Source: Fremontodendron californicum (Eukaryota > Streptophyta > Magnoliopsida > Malvales > Malvaceae). From it: a DNA stretch of 64,000 nucleotides. A program made the translations under genes and the position numbers. Positions 1 through 12,549 of the stretch are shown here, in pieces (within the stretch, counting starts at the first letter, position 1; the number at the start of each line of letters is the position of its first letter). The notes beneath the pieces were generated by a model, which saw nothing but the letters and a program-made list of their open reading frames with translations, made no database searches and was not told the DNA's origin. Where the stretch lies: contig JAULJL010000011.1 of the NCBI GenBank assembly GCA_030761205.1, forward strand, positions 13,258,501-13,322,500. Direction: 5' to 3'.

Positions 1-240
1 TTATGATGCATGTAAACAATGAATGATTAATACAGAGTATATACAAAGAAACTCATGCTGACCATGTGTGTTATGAATGCGACCTAATGCTAACATGATA
101 TATGTAACAAGCAAATTAGTGCATGAACATATACACAAAAATCATGCTGACTATGTTTGTCATGAATACCACCTAATGCTATCAAGATGCATGTATGAAT
201 GTATGGTATGTTAAGTAATTGATCGGATGCAAAATGCAAA
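1..240. repeat. degenerate tandem repeat inside element A
   Basis: Units of roughly 100 bp recur imperfectly. Each has an ATGCATGAACATATACA-like block, then a CATGCTGACTATG-like block, then a CACCTAATGCTA-like block. Related units occur at about 1480-1860, on the other side of the gag remnant. This is non-coding internal sequence of a Tat/Ogre-like element. The unit boundaries are approximate and read by eye. Confidence 0.5.
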
Positions 241-512
241 GAGGAAGATATCATGGAGGAAATAAGAATCAGAGGAACTTAATCATCAACATCTCATAAA
301 TTTGAAACATAATCAATTTATTTCCATATCAACGTTCACAATGGTATAAACCATGTTTACAAAATCTGAGCAATAGTTACAACTGTCTTTTACAAGCACT
401 TTATTCTTCCTACCATTCTAAGGCTATAAGAGTAGGCTACTGAAAAAGTGAAATCCTACTACATCATATCAGAGAGAAGTCTTTCTACATCATTGTTGTA
501 GATCTCCCAATC

Positions 513-1446
513 CTAATTACCCTTTTCTAGTCCTCTGTCAATCAGTGTCGTTGGATCCAACCACTTGGCGTCTATAAGGGATTGTACTTTGTTCTTGAGT
601 GCATTGCAGTGCTCAATGCTATGCCCAACAATTCCACAGTGATAATCACATCTTGCATTCGAATTATACCACTTTGGGTATGGTGGTGACAGGGGTTTCA
701 ACGGCACATAGACAACCAGGTGATTTCGGACCAACATTGGGAAAAGCTCTTGATAGCTGATTGGAAGGGGATCAAAATGCCTTTGGGTCTTGTCCTAGGG
801 TCGTTTCTTAGTCACACAGAGCCTAGGAGTTGGGGCATTTAGTGGTGGCACTAAGGTCCAAACCGGAGTGTTTACATAGGGAGATGGAGGAATAACAAGG
901 CAATGGTATGGATTTGGACACGGGGCCTTTGGAGGTTGTTCATAGCTCGAGGTTCTTATCCCAGATGCTGAATAAGATGATTGATGCGGGAAATAGTACG
1001 AACTGGCAGTTGGTGGTGATGGAGTGGGATTCAGGAATCCCGTAGTGATCATCCCAATAGACGATTGGACCATAGTAGGGTGGGGATATTGGTTTGGACC
1101 TAGAACAGTTTGCAGGTATGGTACAGGATCTGAGGTTTCTATCTTTGGTATTAGGCTCTCGGGCTTAATCATTTTCACGATTTTGTCCATAATTTCATAA
1201 GGATTGCAACCTTTATGGCATTGACAAGCGCAGGATCCAGCAAGGATTGTATGTTCTGGACCTAATGGTTTTGGTTGATCCAAAGGCAATGTAGAGCCCT
1301 GAGAAAGTTCCCCTTTACTCTTACCCATATCCTCAAACATTTTTAGTAATTTGGCGAGTTCCTATCCAAATTCCTCTTGATTTCATTATAGAGCACCCAA
1401 TCGTTCCTCCAATTCTTTCCTCATATCTCGAACCCCTTTCATACAA
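513..1446 (-). pseudogene. gag: decayed gag of Tat/Ogre-like element A
   Basis: On the minus strand a reading frame opens near 1446 with a Glu/Arg/Leu-rich, coiled-coil-like stretch. It is hit by stop codons between about 1360 and 1395, then stays open from 1340 to 795. That part is a Pro/Ser/Tyr-rich spacer that includes a CxCxxxC cluster. A further stop is followed by 737-513, which carries a C-x2-H-x4-H-x4-C knuckle-like motif (CDYHCGIVGHSIEHC) and a LKNKVQSLIDAKWL segment. That combination is familiar from plant Tat/Ogre gag-pol proteins. The family assignment is by recognition and no aligned reference was available. The breaks make a functional product unlikely. Confidence 0.6.
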
Positions 1447-1479
1447 ATGAAAATGTCATGAGATTAAGAATACAATTAT

Positions 1480-1860
1480 GAATGTACATGCTCTATTCTT
1501 ATGTGCATGAATATACTGATGATTAATGCATGAACATATACAGAGAAATTATGATGACTATGTATGCTATGGATGCAATCTATTGCCAACATGATGCATT
1601 TAAAAAATGAATAAATTGATGCACAGGTATATACAAATAATGACTATGCATGTCATAAACATATTCTACAATGAATGACCATGCATACTATGGCTGTAAC
1701 ATGATGTCAAAATGATATAAGCAAAGAATAAATGAATTAACACAAAGGTAGATACACAGAATGACCATGAATATCACAAATGTATTCTACAATGAATAAC
1801 CACGCATGTTAGGACTGTAACATGATGTCAAAATGATACAAATAAATTAACCAATGATTA
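1480..1860. repeat. degenerate tandem repeat, leader of element A
   Basis: AT-rich imperfect repeats of about 90-110 bp with recurring blocks such as GAATGACCATGCAT and AACATGATGTCAAAATGAT. They resemble the repeats at 1-240. They lie between the gag remnant and the primer-binding site, so they belong to the untranslated leader of A or to insertions in it. No coding signal is visible. Confidence 0.5.
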
Positions 1861-3033
1861 CACGAAATTGGTGGGACCTAAATCTTGATTATTCAAAAAT
1901 CTCATTATGCAAGATTTGCCTCCAAATTTAATCTCTGATTTTTTTAAACATGTTTCCTTTATGAAAAACCAAACACATTATTTTCAAAAGAATTTCGGGG
2001 TAGTGGATCATACTATGATACAATATGCAAATGTTCATGTAACACTACCAGTTTATAGAAACCATCAAATAAAATTATTACCACCATCCGTTTATTGCAA
2101 CAAAAAAAAATGAGATCAACAACACAACCATAAATGTACATGCTCTATTCACACATGCATGAAATGTGCAAAATGCAAAAATGTTTGAAAAAGAATGTTT
2201 ATATTTTCAATTTCAAAAAATTAGTGAGCACTTGCCCCGACAGTATCTGCTTATTTAGGCATCATGATGCCTTCGAGGCGGAGTATCACATTTATTAAGG
2301 GCGATGTACGTACATCGTTGCCCGATCTACAATACTTATTCAGAGTGTAAAATAGGTAATAAAAGGTTTAGAAATGTCCCTCCATGTGTTCTATCTCCGG
2401 TATATCTAACGAAAATCCGACATGGCTTTGCCTAGGTTCACTATATGAGGGTGAATCGGTTCTAAAGGCCCCGAATTGCTCCTCACTGTCGCCGGTGAAG
2501 GCTAGTAAGGCACCCCGATAAAAGCGGGTTCAATTTGTTAGAGTCTATTTCCCTAGCCCATGTGGATTGTTAATCACGAAGGCTTAGGTAATTTAGTACT
2601 CCGAAAGTGTTTCACTAGCCCATGCGTATTGTTAATCACGAAGGCTTAGTTACTTTGCTCCCACCTAAAAGGACGAAACCCATGTATAGGGCTGATGATA
2701 TGCAAATGCACGTGTGGTGTGTGTGGAGGAACAACAAACCTTTCACCACCTATTCTACAAACCTTATTCTAAATGCTCTAGCAATTTACTAAAAGAATAT
2801 TCAAGAATAGTGTAACGCATTAATCAACAAGTAATTATAATATACAACCTTAAATAGCTAGAGAACCATAATAAAATGCATTCACATGAGTATGTACATA
2901 TTTAAAAACATTTTATTATTTTCAAAATTCTCCTTATTAAAAAAATGTGGGAATTAAAATTAAATACCAATTAAACCAACAAAACTGAGACTTTGATAAC
3001 ACACGACTAATTCTAGGCCTGACTCTCTAAGGT
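1861..3033. other. untranslated leader of element A
   Basis: No supportable gene. Two things are visible. One is a direct repeat with a 61-bp period at about 2552-2594 and 2613-2656, sharing the block ATTGTTAATCACGAAGGCTTAG. The other is a short palindrome, CGATGTACGTACATCG, near 2303-2318. The small plus-strand open frame at 1907-2113 has no recognisable features. Position between primer-binding site and gag suggests a long 5' leader, which is common in Tat/Ogre elements. Confidence 0.45.
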
Positions 3034-3051
3034 TCCCCAGTGGAGTCGCCA
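3034..3051 (-). other. primer-binding site of element A
   Basis: The plus strand reads TCCCCAGTGGAGTCGCCA, ending in CCA like the 3' end of a tRNA. On the minus strand this is TGGCGACTCCACTGGGGA, the type of primer-binding site seen next to plant Tat/Ogre LTRs. It sits 3 bp from the LTR edge at 3055. It fixes the orientation of A as minus, with the LTR to the right and gag to the left. Confidence 0.7.
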
Positions 3052-3054
3052 AGC

Positions 3055-4178
3055 TATCGCAACCTAAAAAATAATAAGTCTCATCGCAAGACTTTATTAT
3101 TCGTTAAGCGTGACATTAAAAAAACTCGAGGAAAACTCGACTTAATTCCTCTTGAAAAATGAAGGTTTTGAAAATGACCTTAAAAAAGACATGGAGTTGC
3201 CACCAATCTTTTTTAGCTAGGTGTGATCGGCCACCTATTAAAATTGGTTTTATAAAATATTTTAAAATTAATTAAAACATTTTTAAAACCAATTTCAAGT
3301 CTGCGTTTTAAACCAGAGAAATCAAAGAAGCAGGTTCGGGACTCGGTTATGTGTGGGGAAGGATTAACACCCCCACAACGCCCGTATAAAACGGTACCTT
3401 ATTAATCATTGTTATCTCAAGTCTCGGTAAAAAGTCGGTTTTAAATTTAGTATTTCAAGTTAATTCCCAATTTAGAGAAAAATAATTCCATTTTTAATTG
3501 GAAAATGATCCGGAATTTATAAATTCAAAATTTTCCTATATTTCCCAACAAACGTGGCAAAATATAGAAATTTTTATTAGTTTGGAAAACTTTCTGAACC
3601 ATTCTTACTTAAAGAAGATATTCTGTTATTAATGATAATTGATGATATCCTCCCCAGCAAACCCGGCAGAGAACTCATGAATTATTTTAACTCAGGAATA
3701 TCTTTATTTTATTGAAAATCATTATCTTTTTCAAAACATTTTAAAAAATATGAATATGAATATGTGTGACATAAATAAAATGACATAGCAAAGTCTAAAT
3801 AATATAATGCAATCTAAATGGTATGACATAATTTAAATGTTTTTAGCATATTCTAAATGAAATGAAATATCCTAAGTTATATGATATATTCTAAATGAAA
3901 TGAAATGACTTAGGAAACATGATATATTCTATATGAAATGTAATAACCTAGGTAACATAATATATTCTACATGAAATGAAATAATTTAAATGACATGGCA
4001 AATATAAAAGATATGGCCTATAATCTAAATGACATGAAACGTAAAATAATGCTATCATATAATATGCATGGAAATAAAAATAAAAATAATAATGCATGAA
4101 CATAGTATATGCTAAATAATATGACAAAAATAACTAAATAAAAAACATAGGATACCATGAAATTTTCAAAACCATATA
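3055..4178 (-). mobile_element. 5' LTR of element A, first part
   Basis: Starts TATCGCAACCT; the related copy at 27657 starts TGTCGCAATCT, so the terminal TG has decayed to TA here. It runs colinearly with 27657-28783 until element B interrupts it after 4178. It resumes at 27005 and similarity to the second copy is lost near 27552. The content is AT-rich and non-coding. As the LTR next to the primer-binding site it is the 5' LTR of a minus-strand element whose body extends off the left edge of the window. Confidence 0.75.
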
Positions 4179-7085
4179 TGTCACACCCCAAATTTAGGGC
4201 ATGTGACCGGCCAGAGACAAGGTATGCCCCTGCCTCCGAAGCCTAAGTATACTCATTAAACCAAATCAAACAAAATTTTGGCATAATCTCGCCCTACATG
4301 GGGGTTTGCCGCTCAATCATCAACATTCACACTGTAATAATTCATCAACACATGACATCTCGGTTTGGACACCTACGATAGGGAGTAACCGAAATGCCCC
4401 GCAGCAGACTCAACCTTTATGACATCTTATATACAAACATACATTTATATTATATCATAACAAAATGAACATCACCATCTCATACCAGGCCTCTAAGAAC
4501 GTTATACGTCATACATCACTTAATTACATCCATTTACAAAATATATAGTACATATTCAACATACACAAAATGCAGAGGACCCATGATACCCTAGTGACTG
4601 CAAAAAATGTACCCCACCATCGCCATTGCTTACCATGTCCTGGGTCAATCCGCTCACCACAAGTATGTGAGCAGCTAGCTATCGGGGAATCTGGGAAAAG
4701 CTAGGTCTATTAGAATCTGAAAAAAAAATGAAAATAAAAGAAGTGAGTCGAAAAACTCAGTGAGCATAAGGTAACTAGGAATAGTACTTGGAAATTTTGT
4801 GCTTCCTTTCTTAACCATTAAAGCATAAACATGACATATCAAGTATGACTAATTAACCGAAAAGTAATATTTAAAAATTGTTCCGGGACTTATAAAAATT
4901 ATTTGTCCCATATGAAATCTTCTATGCTGAGTGCTGAATATGAATAGGCCATTGGCCAGCTTAAATCGGTAGCCAAAAATATTTAACAATCGATTTTACG
5001 TGTATACCTCCACAATTAATAATTAAGAATTTCTCATGTCTATACCATCAAAACATCCCGGACTTATACCAGTCCGTAATATTTGTCATCCTGGACTATC
5101 TTGTCCATATCATCCCGGACTCATCCTGTCCGTACAACAATAGCATCCCGGACTTCATCTTGTTCGTACAATAATAGCATCTCGGACATCACCCTGTCTG
5201 TACAATAATAGCATCTCGGACATCACCTTGTCCGTACAATAATAGCATCCCGGACATCACCTTGTCCGTATAATAATAGCATGATATATTAATTCTCTTA
5301 TATCATGGAGTAATATATATATATATACTATGCTAGGAAACAATCTCTACACTAACATATTTCTACTTATGTTTTTCAAAACATTACAGTTTCACTTAGA
5401 TTTTTTATCAAACAACTTATGTGCATAACCTTTTAATCTACAATATCTAACTATCCTTAAATACTCAACCATCCTATACAATATCATTCATTATTATTCA
5501 ACTCCACAACACTTACCTCATGTAACCATATTAACACCACACTTACGCCTTTGATCCGCTTAAGGTTCGAAACTTACCATTTTCATAATCCGAGCAATCT
5601 TTCGTGTTTCAATATCCATATCAATCAACAATGCATATAAAACAACAACTACCTCCTAGATTAACCTAAATACTCACTGTGTTAGTCCGAGTGTTAAAGC
5701 GGCACTTTCGTGGCTTTGTCGCTATCCCGAGCGAACTCTGCAATATGAGTACCTATGGCATCATCAGGATATTCTGTGAATATTTCTCAACTACGAGACA
5801 TTCAAATTCTAACTATTTATTCTAGTTAGCTGCTATTCAAAATTTTCCAACTTAAGAATTTTTACAAATAAATTCCTACACTTAGCTCGAGTCAAAATTT
5901 GAAGCAACAATCAACTGGAAAGTTGCTTACACAATAACAACGAAGCTAACGGTGGCCTCGGACAACCAAGGAAGGTGGTGGCACCACCTCATGGGCAAGC
6001 TAGGGTTTTAGCCAAGCTTGTTTTAGCCTCTAAATTTGATTCAAAGCTATCCGATACTAATTTACGATTTAAGCAGACGGAGGAACACCTCCCATAACGG
6101 AAAAAGTGGCAGCAACATGGTGGTTCATCACCACCAATTTTCAGCCAAAATGATTTCTCATAGATAGAGACAAATTCTTCAAAATATAATATCAAAATCA
6201 AGCTTAGAACATGAAATTACCTATGGGTTAGTGAAATCCTTGCAAAATTTGGTGATTTCCCTTGAAATTTGGAGGAGAGAGAAAGCTTTAGTAAGCTTTA
6301 ATGAAGTTTTTTGTGAGAAAATGCCTAAGGCATAAAGAGTAAGAATAAGACGTGATGTCTTCTTATTTTGACTGAAAAATTATGGGAAATTATCCCATGT
6401 TCTTAATCTTGCCTAAGCTTGGTCAAAAGAGTTGACCAACTTTGACTTTTTGCACATGCCCTACAGAACGTGATGTTCGGGATTTCGTTTTTCATTTTTC
6501 ATTTTTTCTCAACATATTCATGTTCTTGGGTGTTAAAACATCTATCCATGTGTTCGGATCGATAAAAAGAATTTTTGAACCACATTTTTCCGGAAAAGTA
6601 CGACAACGTCACAATTTTCCAATTTTATCGATTCTAATCTCGTTTTTTTTTCGTTCTAATGCCAACTATTAGATCCAAATGTCATATTAACATATTATAT
6701 AGTCAAAAAGTCCATTTATACCATTTCTCGGACTAAAAATGAAAAAGGGTGTAAAATGACCAAAATACCCCTAATGCATATTTTTTAAAAAAATTTGATG
6801 CCGATTGTTGTTCTGATAATAGGTATGGGTTCTATATTGTATATTATCATCATATCCACTCAATTTATCATATTTTATGGACTTTCTCGATTTTAGTCTG
6901 AATTTTTAAACTACTTTAGGGTCAAACGCTTAACCACCCGATTTAACCTCCAATTCTATAATCTATCATACAACATGTATACCACATGATATCCCGTCCT
7001 TCCTAGTGGCTTTTACATGTGTAGTTTCGAGCCATCAAAATGTTATAGGAGACCCGAGTTATCTCTGGCTTACGAGGGTCTCACA
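4179..7085 (-). repeat. 3' LTR of element B
   Basis: Begins TGTCACACCCCAAATTTAGG and ends CTCACA just before a polypurine tract (minus-strand sense). It is the downstream LTR for this minus-strand element. It contains a hairpin-forming tandem array at about 5054-5280. Open frames in it (5989-6201, 6442-6672) have no recognisable motif and are probably chance frames. Confidence 0.88.
5054..5280. repeat. 34-bp hairpin tandem repeat in B LTR
   Basis: Seven units; the five following the second are about 34 bp. Each has the form CATCYCGGAC-(about 9 nt)-GTCCGTACAATAATAG. CGGAC and GTCCG are inverted, so each unit can form a small stem-loop. The other B LTR has eight units at about 24949-25208, so copy number changed between the two LTRs. 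Confidence 0.75.
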
Positions 7086-7099
7086 ATTCTCCCCCTTAA
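7086..7099 (-). other. polypurine tract of element B
   Basis: The minus strand reads TTAAGGGGGAGAAT immediately before the 3' LTR. This is the expected position and composition for the plus-strand priming site of reverse transcription. Confidence 0.75.
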
Positions 7100-7226
7100 T
7101 AAAATTCGTCCTCAAATTTTACATAAAGGTAACCTATAAAGAATTACCTCATGTTTGAAATAACTGGGGGTACTGCTGTCTCATCTCATCCTCAAGCTCC
7201 CACGTAGCCTCCTACATATTGTGATA

Positions 7227-8449
7227 CTACCACACAACTTTAACTGTAGGAACTTCCTTGGACCACATCTTTCGCACTTGACGATCTACTATGGCTACGG
7301 GTTCCTCAATATATGTTAATCGGGAGTTTATCCGTGTTTCATGTGGCTGTAAAACATGTGAATCATCTGGAATGTATTTTTGCAACATAGACACATGGAA
7401 TACGGGGTGTACATAGCTCAAGTCTGGAGGCAACGCTAACTCATATGCTAACGCACATTTACGGCTCAATATCTAGAATGGTCCAATGTACCTTGGACTC
7501 AACTTACCTCGTCTCCCAAATCTCATAACCCCCTTGAAAGGTGAAACTTTTAGGAACACATAATCTCCAACATCAAACTCTAACTCATGTCTCCGGTTAT
7601 CAGCATAGGCCTTTTGCCGATTTTGGGCAGCCATCAACTTCTCTCTTATTATTCCAACCTTTTGCACTTCATCCTATACAATATCTAGACCAATTAGCCG
7701 ATACTCGCATGCCTCAAACCAACCAACAGGTGATCTACACTTCCGACCATATAGTTCCTCAAATGGTACCATCTATTAACTGTTGTGATAACTGTTGTTA
7801 TAAGCGAACTCAATCAAAGGTAAATGATCATCCCAATTCCCTTCAAAGTCTAATACATAGGCCCGCAACATATCCTCAAGGGACTGTATAGTCCTTTCGG
7901 ACTGTCCATCTGTCTGGGGGTGAAAAGCAGTGCTAAACCGCAATTGAGTACCGAGGGCCTCCTGGAATGATGTCCAAAATCTAATGTAAACTGCGAACCT
8001 CTATCTGATATAATCGATAATGGTATACCATGTAAAGGAACAATCCGATCCAAATAAAGCTTAGCATACTTATTAGCTGGATAAGTAGTTTTCACCAAAA
8101 TAAAATGTGCCGACTTAGTCAATCTGTCGACAATCACCCAAATAGAATCATATCCTGTCTTAGTTCTAGGCAAAGCAGTTACTAAATCCATGGTAACATG
8201 ATCTCATTTCCACTCTGGCACTTCAAGGCTCTGTAATGGACCAGCTGGTCTCAAATGTTCAGCCTTTACTTGCTGACATATTAGGCATTTAGCCATACAA
8301 TCTGCTACATCACGTTTCATGCCTTGCCAGCCGTAGAACTGCTTAAGATCACGGTACATCTTGGTAGCACCAGGATGCATCGTATATGATAAATTATATG
8401 CTGCATCAAGGATCTTACCTTGAATTCCCTCTATCTCAGGGACTACCAA
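7227..8449 (-). pseudogene. pol: element B integrase and chromodomain, broken
   Basis: Four minus-strand pieces read in order. 8449-8204 has an H-H-C-C-type zinc segment ending CMAKCLICQQ. 8191-7850 has the catalytic core, with a GYDSIWVIVDRLTKSAHF segment and an ISDRGSQF segment holding the second catalytic Asp. 7667-7473 has the C-terminal GPY/F region (FGRRGKLSPRYIGPF). 7469-7227 has FHVSMLQKYIPD, then a chromodomain-like tail (AIVDRQVRKMW...VPTVKVVW). A TAG at 7473-7475 separates the last two in the same frame, and other joins need frame changes. This domain order with a chromodomain marks a chromovirus of the Tekay/Del type. It is not functional. Confidence 0.85.
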
Positions 8450-8506
8450 TCGACTATGGAAACAGAGAGTTCCCTCTTCATTTACCTGAAATCCATCGTC
8501 CTTATC

Positions 8507-10014
8507 CTATTTCACACTAGTTATTGTCTCAGTACAAAAAGTATCGACATGCTGCCTTGCTTTAACTTCCTCTACTAAGGAGGATCTAACCTGTACATGT
8601 GCAATAAGTGCACCAGTCCCGATAAAACTCAAGGTAACACCTCTTTTCAAACAATCCTGAATAGCCTTAGCCAACGGTCTCTTCTCTAGGGACAAATGAG
8701 CCAAGATTCCCATAGACTTACGGCTCAAAGCGTCAGCAACCACGTTGGCTTTACCCGGATGATAAAGGATAGTGCAGTCGTAATCCTTGAGTAACTCCAA
8801 CCACCGCCTTTGTCTTAAATTTAACTCCCGTTGATCAAAAATATATTTTAAACTCTTGTGATCGGTGTATATCTCACATGACTGGCCATATAAGTAATGT
8901 CGCCATATCTTTAATGCAAAGATAATGGCTGCTAACTCCAAATCATGTGTAGGATAATTCTGCTCATGCTTCTTCAAGTGCCTTGAGGCATATGCTATAA
9001 CCTTGCCACCCTACATTAACACACATCCCAATCCAACCCTGGATGCATCACAATATACAACATATCTACCGGATCCCGTCGGTAATGTCAAAACTGGAGC
9101 AATAGTCAAACGTTCCTTGAGCTCTAGAAAGCTCCTCTCACATTCGTTTGACCACTCAAACTTGACATCCTTCTGGGTAAGTCTAGTCAATGGAGCTTCC
9201 AATCTCAAAAAATTCTCAACAAACCTCCTGTAATACCCTGCCAACCCCAAGAAACTTCGAATCTCAGTAACGGTGGTAGGCCTTTTCCAGTCACGTACTG
9301 CCTCCACCTTTTTAGGGTCCACACTAATACCTTTCTTGGATACAATATGTCCAAGGAATCCTACACTACTCAACCAGAACTCGCACTTCGAAAACTTAAC
9401 TTATAACTGGTGTGTTCTCAAGGTCTCAAGCACCACCCTAAGATGCTGGCTATGATCATCCTCAGTCCGTGAATACACCAAGATATCATCAATAAACACT
9501 ATCACGAAGTGATCTAAATAGGGTTTAAATACCCTGTTCATTAGATCCATAAAAGTTGCAGGGGCGTTAGTCAGTCCAAAAGACATTACAAGAAACTCAT
9601 AGTGCCCATAACGCGTACAGAAAGCAGTCTTAGGCACATCTTCCCTCTGAATACGGAGCTGATGATAACTGATCGAAGATCAATCTTAGAAAAACAACAA
9701 GCTCCCTGGAACTGGTCAAACAAATCATCAATCCTCGGTAGTGGGTACTTATTTTTAATAGTCACCTTATTAAGTTGCCTATAGTCAATACATAGCCGTA
9801 GGGATCCATCCTTTTTCTTAACAAACAACACCGGAGCACCCCAGGGTGAAGTACTCGGGCGTATGAATCCCTTGTCCAATAAATCCTGAAGTTGTACCTT
9901 CAATTCCCTCAGCTCAAGGGCAAATTGAAATAGGCTGGGTTCCTGGCAACACATCAATACAGAACTCAATCTCTCGCTCAGGAGAAAGTCAGGGTAACTC
10001 CTCTGGAAATACAT
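8507..10014 (-). pseudogene. pol: element B reverse transcriptase-RNase H, broken
   Basis: Read on the minus strand. 10014-9586 carries DKGFIRPSTSPWGAPVLFVKKKDG and CIDYRQLNKVTIKNKYPLP. 9637-9401 carries FGLTNAPATF and the active-site motif FIDDILVYSR. 9373-9011 carries the RT-RNase H connection (RSFLGLAGYYRRFV). 8977-8507 carries the RNase H end (IYTDHKSLKYIF, ALSRKS). Frame changes or stops separate the pieces. A neighbouring protease segment lies upstream and integrase lies downstream, which is the Ty3/gypsy order. Confidence 0.87.
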
Positions 10015-10490
10015 CTGGAAACTCAGATACTACTGGTATCTTATCCAAATTCGGAACCTTGGCTTCAATATCGCACACATAAGCTAAATAGCCCTGACAG
10101 CCACTGTTTAACAACTTCTTAGCTTTTAAGACAGTTATCATTCTTGTTGTATTCATACTCTGATCTCCCTGATATTTTAAAACTAATTTCCTTTGTATCT
10201 GGAAGGTAATAACCTTCTCGAAACAATCTAACACAGCATAATTGGCAGCTAGCCAATCCATGCCCAGTATCACATCAAATTCTAGTATATCTAGTATCAC
10301 TAGACGGCTATGAACACCTCCCCGCCAATCTCAATATCACATCCTTTAAAAACTCGAATAACTACATACTCTTCCCCGACAGGTGTTGAAACTAGCAAAG
10401 GTTCATTTAACTCACTAACATCTCTGAGCAAAATATCCACAAACCGCAGGCAAATAAATGAATGGGTAGCACCCGGATCAAATAAAGCAT
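9989..10490 (-). pseudogene. element B aspartic protease, broken
   Basis: Near 10461-10490 the minus strand encodes LFDPGATHSF, the protease active-site region in the DPGAT form common in Tekay elements. After a disrupted stretch, 10300-9989 encodes FDVILGMDWL, the second conserved protease segment, and runs on toward RT. The frame is interrupted, so no mature protease is expected. Confidence 0.75.
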
Positions 10491-10497
10491 GTGCAGG

Positions 10498-11910
10498 CTA
10501 TAAACAAACCATAATAATACCTATCACAACTGCATTGGATGCCTGGGCATCCCTAGGTGTTAGTGCAAAAACTTGAGCCTGCCCCCTTTCTCCTGACGTC
10601 TGTCCCCTACCGGCAGATTGCTGTCCCCGGCCCTGAGTACCTCTACCAGCCTGTTGTGCCACTGATCCTGCTGACTGCCCTGGTGTAGCTGTAGCTGGGA
10701 GTGGAGCTACTACTGATGGAAGTGAGCCAAAACCCAATGGGCAGTCTCTCCTCATGTGCCCCGATTTATCGCATCTAAAACATAAATCTAATCTCCAACA
10801 TACGCCTCTATGTCGGCGTCCACAAATCTGACATAATGGGGTAAAAGCTCCCCTAGCAGTAGTAGCAGCTGATATACTCTAAGGGTGACCACCAGGTCTA
10901 TGCTGACTGTTCTGACCCTCGTCCCTCTGTACACCACTAGTAGATGCCTCTCCTCTAGACACGATACCACCAACCGACCCCGATAACCCTATCGTCCTAG
11001 AACCCTGTCCACCAAATCTGGGCCTCTTTTGTGGGCCCCTATCACTCTTCCTATCTCGGGCTCACTGCTCGAACCTCAGTGCAGAATTTAGTACCTCAGC
11101 ATACGTAGATGTTTCTGTCAACTGAATTGACCTAAACAAATACTCCCGAAGACCATCCACAAACCTCTTAGCTCTATCATACTCGGTGGATACCAACTGT
11201 GGCGCATATACAGAAAGATAAGAAAATCGGATATCATAATCAGTCACAATCATGGTCTCTGTCTGCTTAAGCTGCTCAAATTCGCGAGCCCTAGCCTCGC
11301 GAACACTATGTGGTAATAACCTACGAAGAAATTTTGTACAAAATTCTGGCTATGCTAATGGAGGATCAGTAGCTCGTCGTCTCTTAAGCAAGGTCGTATA
11401 CCACGTCCCAGCTATACTTCTAAGCTGGAAACTGACTAACTCCACAGATGGAACCGGAGAACACCCCAATGATATGAATAATCTACTTCATTGATCCAAA
11501 AAGTCATTGGGATCTGCATTAGCATCCTTCCCTGTAAACAAATATGGTTGATTATTCTTAAACTCAGATAACGAAACCTGAAGGTATCCCTCTGGTCGGC
11601 CCTGCTCTGACTCTACCGGTGCAGCTGCCAGTTGTGGCTGTGGCTGTGCTTGCTGGGCCTGATCTAGTTTCCTCTATTGCTCTACCACAAACTGTGCCAG
11701 AGCCTTTACTTGGTATAATACCTCATCCATTTTAGCATCCATCCTGTCAAATCTCATCTCAGTCTCTGTAGTATCCCTAGTAGCAGTCTTACTACTCTCC
11801 CCACTCCGGCCTCTAATCTCAGGGCCAGCAGAAATCTGATCCGGGACCTCAAGCTCTCGGTCCCCTGATGTATCTCTAGGTCTATGAGTTCTTGTTCGGG
11901 GAGGCATCAT
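10498..11910 (-). pseudogene. gag: element B gag, broken
   Basis: The likely start is the MMPPRTRTHRPRD methionine near 11910. The N-terminal part continues to 11674 and includes an RFDRMDAKMDEVLYQVKALAQFV segment. Later pieces at 11253-11062 (DYDIRFSYLSVYAPQLV, typical gag core) and 10755-10498 (MRRDCPLGF, end of a CCHC knuckle, then a Gln/Gly-rich linker) lie in different frames. The piece at 10973-10788 is also probably gag. Several stops and frameshifts separate them. Confidence 0.75.
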
Positions 11911-12127
11911 ATCTAGAAAATAAACATCTGTCAGTAACTCCATAATATTATTAATACAGTTCAATACAGTTCAATATGTGCTAGCTACTTAAAAATCACC
12001 CGACGTATCAGAATGTGACGATGCACATCCATAGGGGTAGTACACTACTTACGGATATCCCGGCATTACTTGTAAGCAATGCACTACTACCCTACCCCTT
12101 TTTGCAGTCACTAACCTCTAGACCATT

Positions 12128-12138
12128 CTCTAATACCA
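12128..12138 (-). other. primer-binding site of element B (initiator Met tRNA type)
   Basis: The minus strand reads TGGTATTAGAG beside the LTR edge at 12143. It is one change from the start of the initiator-Met primer-binding site TGGTATCAGAGC. The position matches the 5' end of a minus-strand element. Confidence 0.65.
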
Positions 12139-12142
12139 CCTT

Positions 12143-12549
12143 TGTCACACCCCAAATTCAGGGCAGGTGACCGACTAGAGACAAGGTATGTCTCTGCCTC
12201 CGAAGCCTGAGTACACTTATTAAACCAAATCAAACAAAATTTTGGCATAATCTTGCCCTACATGGGGGTTTGCCGCTCAATCATCAACATTCACAATGTA
12301 ATAATTCATCAACACATGACATCTCGGTTTGGACACCTCCGATAGGGAGTAACCGAAATGCCCCGCAGCAGACTCAACCTTAATGACATCTTATATACAA
12401 ACATACATTTATATTATAACATAATAAAATGAACATCACCATCTCATACCATGCCTCTAAGATCGATATACGTCACACATCACTTAATTACATCCGTTTA
12501 CAAAATATATAGTACATATTCAACATACACAAAATGCAGAGGACCCATG
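12143..12549 (-). repeat. 5' LTR of element B, first part
   Basis: Begins TGTCACACCCCAAATTCAGG and is colinear with 4179-4590. It is interrupted by element C after the CCATG at 12545-12549 and resumes at 24490. Confidence 0.88.

Noticed and set aside
5054..5280. Regular hairpin repeats that resemble a CRISPR array
   Set aside because: Plant LTR context, no distinct spacers, and the same array is in the other LTR of B. It is a tandem repeat.
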